Positions 43,156-51,951 of a stretch of DNA of 64,000 nucleotides are shown in pieces; position 1 is the stretch's first letter, and every line of letters starts with the position of its first letter. Both the position numbers and the translations under genes were made by a program. Location of the stretch: positions 1-64,000 of the forward strand of contig JACKER010000016.1 in assembly GCA_020632925.1 (NCBI GenBank), given 5' to 3'. The notes under the pieces are model-generated. The model saw only the letters and a program-made list of their open reading frames with translations, had not been told where the DNA came from and made no database searches. This DNA comes from Alphaproteobacteria bacterium. GTDB lineage: Bacteria; Myxococcota_A; UBA796; GCA-2862545.

Positions 43156-44415
43156 TTGATCGTCCCCTGCCTGTTCGCCGTCGCTCACGCCGATCCCACC
43201 CTCGAGACCGACCTCGCAGAGGGGACGGAGGCCTGGGGCGAGGACGACGACTGGTCGGGCGGGCCGATGGTCGACGACGAGCCTGGTCCGGCCTCGGTCG
43301 TCGGCGGCGACCCGGTGAAGAAGGGCGACTGGGACGACGCCGTCGGCATCGTGATGTTCGGTCAGGTCGCCTGCACCGGGACACTCATCGGCCCCAAGGT
43401 CGTTCTGACGGCGCAGCACTGCACGGCCTACCCGATCACCGACGTCCTGGTCGGCTCCAAGGACTGGACCAGGGAACAAGGGAAGCTCTACGAGGTCGCC
43501 AAGGTCGTGCCCTTCCCGAACGGCCTGCAGACCTCGGACGTGGCGCTGGTCCTGCTCAAGAACGAGGTCGAGGGTGTGCGGCCGCGTCCCATCGCGCTCG
43601 AGTGCGTGCTGCGCGACCACCTCGAGGACGGCGCTCCCGTCCAGATCGTGGGGTACGGCCTGACCACCGAGTCCGGCACGGGCTTCAACAGCAAGCTCAA
43701 CGAGGCCTCGTCGGTGGTCCTCGACAAGAACTGCAACGAGAACGTCATCAACGGGGTCATCGCCGGGTGCAACGCGTCGGTGTCGCCCGGTGGCGAGATC
43801 GCGGCGGGTGGCAACGGCACGGACGCGTGCTTCGGCGACAGCGGCGGCCCGCTCTACCTCACGACGGACGAGGGCGACTTCCTCGTGGGCGTGACCTCGC
43901 GCGCCTTCCTCGGCGTGCCGCGCAACGCGCCATGCCGCGACGGTGGGATCTGGGCACGCCCCGACGCCGTCATCGACTGGATCGAGGACAACATCGGGAG
44001 CCGTTCCATCGTCTACCCGAGCTGCAACGCACCCCCCGTGCCGACGGCCGAGCCGGTCGTGACCCATCGCAACAAGTCCGGCAGCACCCGGATCGAGGTC
44101 GCGGACCCCGACGGGGATCCGTCGCTGGCGAGCTGGTACGTCGCGGTCGAGCCCGAGCACGGGACGGCGGAGATCGACGAGGACGGCGTGCTCACCTACG
44201 TCCCGGACGACGGGTTCGCGGGCGAGGACGTGGTCGTCGTGGGGGTGACCGACGGCGGCAACCCCGACTGGAAGCGGACCGGTGGCCCCGTGACGGCCGA
44301 GATCGAGATCCCGATCCAGGTGCTGGAGGGCTGCGCCGGGTGCGACAGCACGGGCGCTCCCGGGTGGCTCGGGGTGGCGGGGCTCGCCGGCCTCCTCGCC
44401 CGTCGCCGTCGCTGA
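43156..44415 (+). CDS. Secreted trypsin-like serine protease with MYXO-CTERM-type tail
   Basis: 419 aa from TTG 43156, which has GGAG 5 bases upstream and directly starts a signal peptide (MIVPCLFAVAHA). A propeptide-like acidic region leads to the S1 domain from VVGGDPVKKGDW. The triad is His88 (LTAQHC), Asp128 (SDVALVLL) and Ser229 (GDSGGPL). A cadherin/Ig-like domain (about 305-390, IEVADPDGDPS) follows. The end, GCAGCDSTGAP then a hydrophobic stretch and RRRR, is a MYXO-CTERM sorting signal: cysteines, helix, Arg cluster. The protein should be exported and anchored or released at the cell surface. Confidence 0.88.
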   Translation: MIVPCLFAVAHADPTLETDLAEGTEAWGEDDDWSGGPMVDDEPGPASVVGGDPVKKGDWDDAVGIVMFGQVACTGTLIGPKVVLTAQHCTAYPITDVLVGSKDWTREQGKLYEVAKVVPFPNGLQTSDVALVLLKNEVEGVRPRPIALECVLRDHLEDGAPVQIVGYGLTTESGTGFNSKLNEASSVVLDKNCNENVINGVIAGCNASVSPGGEIAAGGNGTDACFGDSGGPLYLTTDEGDFLVGVTSRAFLGVPRNAPCRDGGIWARPDAVIDWIEDNIGSRSIVYPSCNAPPVPTAEPVVTHRNKSGSTRIEVADPDGDPSLASWYVAVEPEHGTAEIDEDGVLTYVPDDGFAGEDVVVVGVTDGGNPDWKRTGGPVTAEIEIPIQVLEGCAGCDSTGAPGWLGVAGLAGLLARRRR

Positions 44416-44416
44416 C

Positions 44417-44432
44417 GGACCTTCAGAGGTCC
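44417..44432. terminator. Hairpin between convergent stops
   Basis: GGACCT-TCAG-AGGTCC is a perfect 6-bp stem placed between two convergent genes. The minus-strand gene's stop codon (44423-44425) lies in the loop. Without a T-tract it is a candidate bidirectional terminator only. Confidence 0.4.
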
Positions 44433-45256
44433 AGGGTCATGCCCTCGCGGGCCACGATCGTGCCGCGGCGGGCGCGGTCGGCCTGCTCGGCGATCGCGTC
44501 CATGGCGTCGTCGTCGTGGTTCGGGTCGTGGTGGAAGATCACCAGGCGACCGACGCCGGCCTCCTCCGCGATCCGCACGCCCTCCTGCCAGGTGGAGTGC
44601 CCCCAGCCGCGGTACCGCGGGTACTCCTCGTCGGTGTACGACGCGTCGTAGATCATCATGTCGGCGCCGCGCACGAGGTCGACGACCGCGGGGTCGCGGC
44701 CGGTCTCGGGGTGCTCGGTGTCGGTGATGTAGCAGACCGAGCGGCCCTGGTGCTCGATGCGGTACCCGGTGGCGCGGTTCGGGTGGTTCAGCGGGGCCGT
44801 CCGGACCGTGATCCCCGGGCGCGGCTCGAACGACGCTCCGGCCTGGATGTCGCGGTACTCCACGGTCGACGGGAAGACCGACGGGGGCACCGGGAACACC
44901 GGGTCCGCCATGAACTCCTGGAGGACCTTCACGAGCGTGCGCTGGGGAGCCAGGTGGCCCGACCAGAGCACGAACCGGTTCGCGGGGACGTACATCGGGC
45001 CGAAGAAGGGCAGCCCACCGATGTGATCGAGGTGGGTGTGCGTCAGCAGCAGGTCGCAGTCCAGCGGGGACGAGCCGAGCCGCAGGCCGAGCTCACGGAT
45101 GCCCGTGCCCGCGTCCAGCACGAGCAGCGACGAGCCACAGCGCAGCTCCACGCAGGAGGTGTTGCCGCCGTACCGGAGGTACCGCGGGCCGGGACAGGGC
45201 GTGGAGCCCCGAACACCCCAGAACCGGAGGGTGATGGCAGGGGCGCTCCCCGCCAT
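44423..45256 (-). CDS. Metallo-beta-lactamase-fold hydrolase
   Basis: 277 aa. The first strand RFWGVRGSTPCPG and GGNTSCVEL are typical of the RNase Z / class II phosphodiesterase-like branch. THTHLDHIGG is the HxHxDH metal motif, with further ligands in APLNHPN, YITDTEH and a final HHDPNHDDD. It should bind two zinc ions and cut a phosphodiester or other ester bond; the substrate is unknown. It starts 3 bp after the QueF-like gene. A clear paralogue lies at 48800-49603 with the same GWGHSTW motif. Confidence 0.82.
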   Translation of the reverse strand: MAGSAPAITLRFWGVRGSTPCPGPRYLRYGGNTSCVELRCGSSLLVLDAGTGIRELGLRLGSSPLDCDLLLTHTHLDHIGGLPFFGPMYVPANRFVLWSGHLAPQRTLVKVLQEFMADPVFPVPPSVFPSTVEYRDIQAGASFEPRPGITVRTAPLNHPNRATGYRIEHQGRSVCYITDTEHPETGRDPAVVDLVRGADMMIYDASYTDEEYPRYRGWGHSTWQEGVRIAEEAGVGRLVIFHHDPNHDDDAMDAIAEQADRARRGTIVAREGMTLDL

Positions 45257-45259
45257 GGG

Positions 45260-45838
45260 TCACCACACCTCGGTGGAGTTGCGGATCTCGAAGCCGAAGC
45301 GGTCCGTGTTGTCCCGCCAGTCGTTGAACTCCTCGTGCCCGCCGCGGATCCGCCAGTCGCTGTCGATCGTGAGGCAGCTCGAGATCCCGCCACGCGGACG
45401 CAGGCGCATCATCAGGCGCAGGCGCTTGGGCTTGTAGACCGCGATGAGGTCCTCGAACATCACGTTGGCGAGCCGCTCGTACGAGGCGACGCTGTCGCGG
45501 AAGGCGTCCTTGTACTGCTTGAGCGACTTCAGCTCGATGGTGTACGCGTCCGGGTAGAACGTCAGCAGGACCTCGCCGAAGTCCGGCTGGTTCGCGGTGC
45601 CCACGAAGGTCAGCTCGGGCAGGTAGATCTTCTGCTCGTACCCGTCGGGGGAGGGGTTCTGGATCGCGCGCAGCAGGTGGGCCTTGCTCCAGTGGGAGTT
45701 GGGCAACAGCTCCTGCTGCTTGACCTCCTCCGCCTGGGCGGCCTCGCGCTCGCGCTTGATGGTCGAGAACGCGCGCTTGCGGTCGTCGGGCTCCAGCTGG
45801 CGGAGCAGGTCGAGGACCTTGTCGTACACCTCGCTCAC
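45260..45838 (-). CDS. QueF-like protein lacking the catalytic cysteine
   Basis: 192 aa from GTG 45838. It aligns with unimodular QueF (preQ0 reductase) over PELTFVGTANQPDFG, IELKSLKQYKDAFRD and RPRGGISS. In QueF the first motif is xxCPxTGQPDF. Here the nucleophilic Cys is Val79 (FVGTANQPDF), Gly is Asn83, while Asp86 remains. The conserved HE pair is also changed to YE (Tyr in ASYERL). The normal thioimide mechanism is therefore impossible. An N-terminal helical extension of about 60 residues is unusual for the family. No queC, queD or queE lies nearby. The role is unknown; it is coupled to an MBL-fold hydrolase gene. Confidence 0.75.
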   Translation of the reverse strand: MSEVYDKVLDLLRQLEPDDRKRAFSTIKREREAAQAEEVKQQELLPNSHWSKAHLLRAIQNPSPDGYEQKIYLPELTFVGTANQPDFGEVLLTFYPDAYTIELKSLKQYKDAFRDSVASYERLANVMFEDLIAVYKPKRLRLMMRLRPRGGISSCLTIDSDWRIRGGHEEFNDWRDNTDRFGFEIRNSTEVW

Positions 45839-45922
45839 GATGCCATCTCCTCCACCGGGCCGTGGACCCAGCCGATGCCGATATCGTACCGCCGGGCCGA
45901 CGTCGAGCGGTCGTGCTCCGCC

Positions 45923-46849
45923 TCAGGCCCGCTCGTACACCGCCAGGAACAGGGGCGGGCCCGAGACCTCGGGGGACGGCGGGAGAGGCCGCCACACACG
46001 CTCGACGAGCCCGGCCCGACGTGCCGGGAGCTGGAGCGTCTCACGGTCGAAGCCGAGGTGGGCGTGGCCCATGGTGTGCAGCCAGTCGCGCCGATCGTGC
46101 GCCATCATGTCCACGACCACCAGGCGCCCGTGCGGCACCAGGACCCGTCGGGCCCCCACGAAGGCGGCGTCGAGGTCGGCGACGTGGTGGAGCACGAGCA
46201 CGCAGATGGCCGCGTCCACCTCGCCCTCGGCGAGGGGAGGGTCCTCGATGCCGCCCAGGCGGAGGTCGACGTTGTCGAGATCCCCGATGCGCCCCTCGGC
46301 GGCCCGGAGCATCTGCGGCTCGCGGTCCACCCCGATCACCCGACGGACGACCGGAGCGAGCTCGACCAGGGCGGGGCCCGTCCCGCAGCCGAGATCGGCG
46401 ATGCGCAGGTCGGGTGGGAGCAGCGCCAGCAGCGCCTCGGAGAGGAAACGGTCGCCGAACAGCTCGCGGCGCATGGCGTCCCACTCGGCGTGCCGGCGCT
46501 CGAAGAAGCTCTGCCCCTCGCGCTGCTCGAGGACGCTCTGCAGGCGCACGCGGTCCTCGTCGGCCTGCAGCGTCGCGAGGTACGCGTCGCGGACGAGCGC
46601 CCACAGGGCCTTGCGCTGGTCGTCGAGCTCGTCGGGATCGGCACGGTACAGGCCGCTCGTGCCCTCGCTGCGCCGACGGACGAAGCCCGCGACCTGGAGC
46701 GCCTTGAGGTGGCGGCTGACCGTCGACTGCGGAAGCTGCAGCACCCGGCACAGCTCGCCCACGCCGAGCTCGTGCTCCACCAACACGGCGAGCAGCCGGA
46801 CGCGCGCGAGCTCCGTGAAGGTGGCCAGGTCGCCGAGCAGCTGCTCCAT
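45923..46849 (-). CDS. ArsR-type regulator fused to a SAM methyltransferase
   Basis: 308 aa from ATG 46849, overlapping the previous stop (TGATG). Residues 1-75 form an ArsR winged helix (LAVLVEHELGVGELCRVLQL, PQSTVSRHLKALQVAGFV) without visible metal-binding Cys pairs. Residues about 140-300 are a class I methyltransferase with IADLGCGTGPAL (motif I) and CVLVLHHVADLDAAF. The same ArsR-UbiE/MerR-type fusions are found in many bacteria, often tied to methionine or S-adenosylhomocysteine metabolism. The methyl acceptor is unknown. Confidence 0.85.
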   Translation of the reverse strand: MEQLLGDLATFTELARVRLLAVLVEHELGVGELCRVLQLPQSTVSRHLKALQVAGFVRRRSEGTSGLYRADPDELDDQRKALWALVRDAYLATLQADEDRVRLQSVLEQREGQSFFERRHAEWDAMRRELFGDRFLSEALLALLPPDLRIADLGCGTGPALVELAPVVRRVIGVDREPQMLRAAEGRIGDLDNVDLRLGGIEDPPLAEGEVDAAICVLVLHHVADLDAAFVGARRVLVPHGRLVVVDMMAHDRRDWLHTMGHAHLGFDRETLQLPARRAGLVERVWRPLPPSPEVSGPPLFLAVYERA

Positions 46850-47270
46850 CAGTCCTTCGCTCCGAACGGTCGGTCCAGGTCGCGCGGGCAGGTCAGGAGC
46901 GCCACCACGAGCGCCACCAACCCGGGTGGACGCAGCAGCACCCCGCAGCACGTGAAGACCAGGAGATACGCCAGCGACGTGGTGGAGGACAGGGCGAGCA
47001 GGGCCACGGTGGCCGGCCTCACGATGCGCAGATCGCGGTTCCAGGCCCGCCAGCCGACCCAGGCGGCGCCCGCGACGTTCATCAGGTCCGCGAGCGCGAA
47101 CACGCCCGTGAAGGCGACGAGCCCGATCGCGAGCCAGGCCTCCTCGAGGTGCGGCTGGGTGATGAACATGATCGCCAGGTAGATCGAGGACAGGCCCGAC
47201 ATCGCCATCGGCACCGCGTTGGTCAGCGCCGAGACCCAGAGCCAGACGGCCGTGACCTGGGGGTCCTGGT

Positions 47271-47274
<4 letters not shown>
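46849..47274 (-). CDS. Small integral membrane protein
   Basis: 141 aa from ATG 47274, overlapping the activator gene's stop (ATGA). About four hydrophobic segments are seen (NAVPMAMSGLSSIYLAIMF, AWLAIGLVAFTGVFALADL, IVRPATVALLALSSTTSLAY, GLVALVVALL). There are two adjacent Cys (FTCCG) and a charged C-terminus. No family is recognised. It is sandwiched in an operon between the sigma-54 activator and the ArsR-methyltransferase. Confidence 0.6.
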
Positions 47275-48746
<1,472 letters not shown>

Positions 48747-48773
48747 CGTCCTCCACTCGGAGAGCGCGGTCCG

Positions 48774-48803
48774 AGCGTAGGCGGTGGTGGGGGCGCTCGT
48801 CAA
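48774..48803 (-). promoter_or_regulatory. Possible sigma-70 promoter of the activator gene
   Basis: On the minus strand TTGACG (48803-48798) and TACGCT (48779-48774) are 18 bases apart, 27 bp before the activator's ATG. The -35 overlaps the last codons of the upstream MBL gene. Confidence 0.4.
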
Positions 48804-49603
48804 AGGGCGACCACGGCGCCCTCCCGAGCCGCGAACGTCCCGTGGTGGCGGTGCTGGGCGATGCTCTCGACCACGGCCAGGGCGCGGTCGTTGCGGGTCG
48901 GGTCGTGGTGGAACAGCGCGAGCTTGCCGACCTCGGCGCGGTTGGCGGCCTCGACCGCCTGTTCCCAGGTGGAGTGACCCCAACCCTTGCGGCACGGGCC
49001 CTGCTCGCCGGCGTACTCGGCGCGGGTGTACTGCGCGTCGTGGATCAGGAGGTCCGCGCCCTCGGCGAAGTCCAGCAGCCGCCGGTCGAGCTTCTCGCCG
49101 TGCTCCACGTCGGTCGCGAACACGAGGCTCCGTCCACCCGCGGCGATGCGGTAGCAGACGACGCCGTCGGGGTGCGGCATCTGCAGGGTGCTCACGCGGA
49201 AGGGCCCGACCTCGAAGTCCTCCTCGGCGCGCGGCTCGACGAAGGACAGCTGGGCCCGGAACGCGTCGAGCGTGATGGGGAAGAGCGGGGGCCGCATCTG
49301 GGACGCCAGCGCGTCGCGCAGCCCGGGCGCGCCGATGAGCGTGAGGTGGCTGTCGGGGTGGAAGGCGGGCGCGAAGAACGGCACGCCCTGGATGTGGTCC
49401 CAGTGGACGTGGGTGAACAGCAGCGTCGCGTCGGCGGGGCAGCCGAGCGAGGCACCCAGCGGCTGCAGCCCGGTGCCGCCGTCGAGGATGATGCGGTGGC
49501 CGTCGTGGACGACCTCCACGCACGTCGTGTTGCCGCCCGCGCCGAGGAACTCGGCACCACTGACCGCGATGCTGCCGCGAACACCCCAGAACCTGACCTG
49601 CAT
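48800..49603 (-). CDS. Metallo-beta-lactamase-fold hydrolase, paralogue
   Basis: 267 aa from ATG 49603, with AGGAGG 5 bases upstream; the GTG at 49624 is less likely. It shares the layout of the 44423-45256 protein: VRFWGVRGSIAVSG, GGNTTCVEV, THVHWDHIQG (HxHxDH), GWGHSTWEQAVE and FHHDPTRNDRAL. It is probably a di-zinc hydrolase of unknown substrate. Upstream lie a sigma-54-like promoter and tandem repeats, so it may be switched on by the activator encoded directly downstream. Confidence 0.82.
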   Translation of the reverse strand: MQVRFWGVRGSIAVSGAEFLGAGGNTTCVEVVHDGHRIILDGGTGLQPLGASLGCPADATLLFTHVHWDHIQGVPFFAPAFHPDSHLTLIGAPGLRDALASQMRPPLFPITLDAFRAQLSFVEPRAEEDFEVGPFRVSTLQMPHPDGVVCYRIAAGGRSLVFATDVEHGEKLDRRLLDFAEGADLLIHDAQYTRAEYAGEQGPCRKGWGHSTWEQAVEAANRAEVGKLALFHHDPTRNDRALAVVESIAQHRHHGTFAAREGAVVAL

Positions 49604-49626
49604 GTCGACCTCCTGCCCAGCCACGG

Positions 49627-49642
49627 TTCAAGGAGCGTGCCA
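49627..49642 (-). promoter_or_regulatory. Sigma-54-like promoter with altered -12 dinucleotide
   Basis: The minus strand reads TGGCACGCTCCTTGAA. The -24 half is perfect and TTG is kept, but the -12 GC is GA. The predicted transcript start is about 14 bases before the ATG at 49603. The mismatch lowers confidence. Confidence 0.5.
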
Positions 49643-49684
49643 CGCTGAAAGCCAGCGTTTCTCCGTAGCGCGGTCTCGGGGTGG

Positions 49685-49725
49685 TCCAGAATGGAGCGGT
49701 CCGGATCGATCCAGAACGGAGCGGT
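49685..49725. repeat. Direct repeat upstream of a sigma-54-like promoter
   Basis: TCCAGAATGGAGCGGT (49685-49700) and TCCAGAACGGAGCGGT (49710-49725) agree in 15 of 16 positions with a 25-bp period. The perfect palindrome GGATCGATCC (49703-49712) links them. They lie 43-99 bp upstream of the promoter at 49627-49642, the usual place for activator-binding sites. They may also serve the divergent gene at 49772. Confidence 0.55.
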
Positions 49726-49771
49726 GCGTCGGTCCGGAGCAGGCGGGGCGGGCGGGTGATAGCTGGCGGGG

Positions 49772-51823
49772 GTGACCGACCTCCTTGCACGAGCACGAGC
49801 CGCGGCCCCCTGCCGCCGGGATCTGGCCGCCCTGTCGCGCGACCTCGAGGGTGCGGAGGCCGCGCTGGCCGAGGCGCTGGCGGCGCGCGACGACCGCGCC
49901 TTCGCGCACCTGCTGGTGGCGATGCTGCACGCGGACCTGACGGTGGACGCCTCGGTGCTGGTGCGAGGGGCGGCGCTGCTGCCGGACGCGGAGTGGATCG
50001 CGGCGGTGGCGGGGCGGCTCTCCGGCGACGTGGGCGCGGCCCTGGTCGGCGCGGTCCGCGACCGCGGGCTCGGCTGGGAGCGGGAGCCCGCCACGCTGCT
50101 GGTCGCCGAGCTCTGGTGGCGCCGGGCGGGGGTCGAGCGGACGCCCGGGCTGCTCGAGGAGGCGCGCATCCGGGGCCGCCGTCACCTGACCCAGGAAGGG
50201 GAGGACGCCGTCGTCGCGTTGCACGGGTTGTTCGACGACCCCGACTTCACCGTGCTGATCGAGGGGCTCGCCACCGCGGAGGTGAAGGACGCCGCGCGCC
50301 ACTTCGCCTCGAAGCTGGTCGAGCGGATGACGTCGCCGGTGCTGAGCGGGCTGCCGGAGCGCGAGCGCAAGGCGAGTCGGACCGCGGGTCCCGTGCGGCG
50401 GGCGGTGGGGAAGGTGGGACGCAACGATCCCTGTCCCTGCGGGTCGGGCCGCAAGTACAAGGCGTGCCACGAGCAGGCGGACCGGGAGCGCAACGCCGAC
50501 GCGTCCGACGTCGAGGGGCTGACCCTCGCCGAGCTGAACGCGGACCTCGAGAAGCACCTCGACGACAAGCGGCTCGCGGCGCTCAAGGGGCACGAGCTCG
50601 CGCGGCTGGACGCCTCGCGGGTGCCCGAGGTCCTGCGCAGCGCCTGGGTGGATCTGCTGGGCCAGTGGGGTGAGCACGACGCGGCACTGGCGGCGGTGAC
50701 CTCCTGGTGGCCGCCCCCGGAGGTCGAGGATCGCGAGGTCGAGGACGACCGCGTGCGGCTGGTGGCGGAGCACGCCTCGCGCGCCGGGCGGCGGGACATC
50801 GTGCTCGCGGCGATCGCGCTGCGCGGCACCGACGCGGACCTCCTGCTCGAGGCGCGGGTCGTGGCCGCCGAGCCGCAGGACCGCCTGGCGCTGCTGGAGG
50901 CCGCGGCGGTCGACGAGCTCGATGCGGGCGCGCTCGATCTCGGGTTCGCCCTGCTGGCGACGGGCTGTCCGGCGCTCGGCATCCACGTCGCGCGGTCGGA
51001 GCTGGTGCTGCGCGCGCGCGACGCCGAGTCCGACCAGCTGTACGCCTCCCTGGTCGAGGCGAGAGACCAGCTGCTCGCGCCTCCCTGGGATCCGATCGAC
51101 GAGATCACGTACCAGCTGGAGCGCGGCGTGGCGCCCGAGGTCGATCGGGAGCTGGCGAGCGCGAGGGACCGGATGACGCGGGGGGAGGCGGCGCTGCGCG
51201 CGACGCAGGAAGCCCTCGAGCAGCTGAGGTCCGAGCTGGCGTCGAAGGAGGAGGCCCGCGAGGCCGCGCCGGCGCCCGTCGTCGAGGTGGAGGTCCCCGC
51301 GAACCGCGCGGTGGGCGAGGATCCAGCGCTGCGCGAGCTGCGGGAGCGGATGGAGCACCTCAAGCGCGAGCTCAAGGACCGCCACCGCGAGCGCAACGCG
51401 CTGCGCAAGGAGCTCGAGGAGGCGAAGGAGCGGGTGACCGAGCTCGAGCACACGCCGCGCGAGGCGGAGGCCGAGGAGGGTGACGACGACGAGGACGACG
51501 ACGTCTCGGGCCTCGACGTCTCCGTCGCCGCGAAGCTGCGTGTCCCCGTGTTCCCGGACGACTTCTCCGAGCGCCTGGAGAAGGTGCCCGAGGCCACCGC
51601 CCGCGCGGCGTTGATGCGGGTCGGCGAGCTGTGCGCGGGCTTCGACGTCGCCTTCCGCGAGGTCCGTCCGCTCCGTGGGTTCGAGGGCACCTGGCGCGTG
51701 AAGGTGGGGCGTAGCTACCGCCTCCTCTTCCGCCCGCTCGATCGCACGCTCGAGGTGATCGATCTGCTGCACCGACAGGACCTCGAGAAGCGCCTGTTCC
51801 GCTTGCGCCGCGGCGGCGAGTAG
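49772..51823 (+). CDS. SEC-C motif protein with coiled coil and RelE/ParE-like C-terminal domain
   Basis: 683 aa from GTG 49772. The N-terminal 200 residues are helical. At about 214-232 is a SEC-C zinc motif (GRNDPCPCGSGRKYKACH) as found at the end of SecA and in many stand-alone proteins. A helical middle and a coiled coil with an acidic patch (about 450-580) follow. The last 80 residues (LRGFEGTWRVKVGRSYRLLF, VIDLLHRQDLEKRLF) look like the RelE/ParE toxin fold. No antitoxin gene adjoins it, so the domain may be a nucleic-acid-binding part, not a free toxin. The function is unknown. Confidence 0.65.
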   Translation: MTDLLARARAAAPCRRDLAALSRDLEGAEAALAEALAARDDRAFAHLLVAMLHADLTVDASVLVRGAALLPDAEWIAAVAGRLSGDVGAALVGAVRDRGLGWEREPATLLVAELWWRRAGVERTPGLLEEARIRGRRHLTQEGEDAVVALHGLFDDPDFTVLIEGLATAEVKDAARHFASKLVERMTSPVLSGLPERERKASRTAGPVRRAVGKVGRNDPCPCGSGRKYKACHEQADRERNADASDVEGLTLAELNADLEKHLDDKRLAALKGHELARLDASRVPEVLRSAWVDLLGQWGEHDAALAAVTSWWPPPEVEDREVEDDRVRLVAEHASRAGRRDIVLAAIALRGTDADLLLEARVVAAEPQDRLALLEAAAVDELDAGALDLGFALLATGCPALGIHVARSELVLRARDAESDQLYASLVEARDQLLAPPWDPIDEITYQLERGVAPEVDRELASARDRMTRGEAALRATQEALEQLRSELASKEEAREAAPAPVVEVEVPANRAVGEDPALRELRERMEHLKRELKDRHRERNALRKELEEAKERVTELEHTPREAEAEEGDDDEDDDVSGLDVSVAAKLRVPVFPDDFSERLEKVPEATARAALMRVGELCAGFDVAFREVRPLRGFEGTWRVKVGRSYRLLFRPLDRTLEVIDLLHRQDLEKRLFRLRRGGE

Positions 51824-51903
51824 TCGGGGACCTGGGGCGCCGCGACCGCGGAACGTTTGCCGCATCTGGGTGTCCGAGGACGCTCCTTCCTGATGAATCA
51901 TGG

Positions 51904-51919
51904 TGGCATGGGTCGTGCA
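51904..51919 (+). promoter_or_regulatory. Sigma-54 promoter
   Basis: TGGCATGGGTCGTGCA keeps GG-N10-GC and differs from the consensus at two less critical positions. Transcription should start near 51930, about 22 bases before the ATG at 51952. The 10-mer GGTGTCCGAG (51869-51878) lies upstream, as at 4934. Confidence 0.65.
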
Positions 51920-51951
51920 CAAGGGCTCGGCATCCCGCCCAGGAGGTCCCC

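Noticed and set aside
45839..45922. PreQ1 riboswitch before the QueF-like gene
   Set aside because: The 84-bp leader lacks the CTAG/AAC-type aptamer core and the A-rich tail.
49772..51823. A classical toxin-antitoxin locus
   Set aside because: The RelE/ParE-like part is the end of a 683-residue protein and no small antitoxin gene adjoins it.
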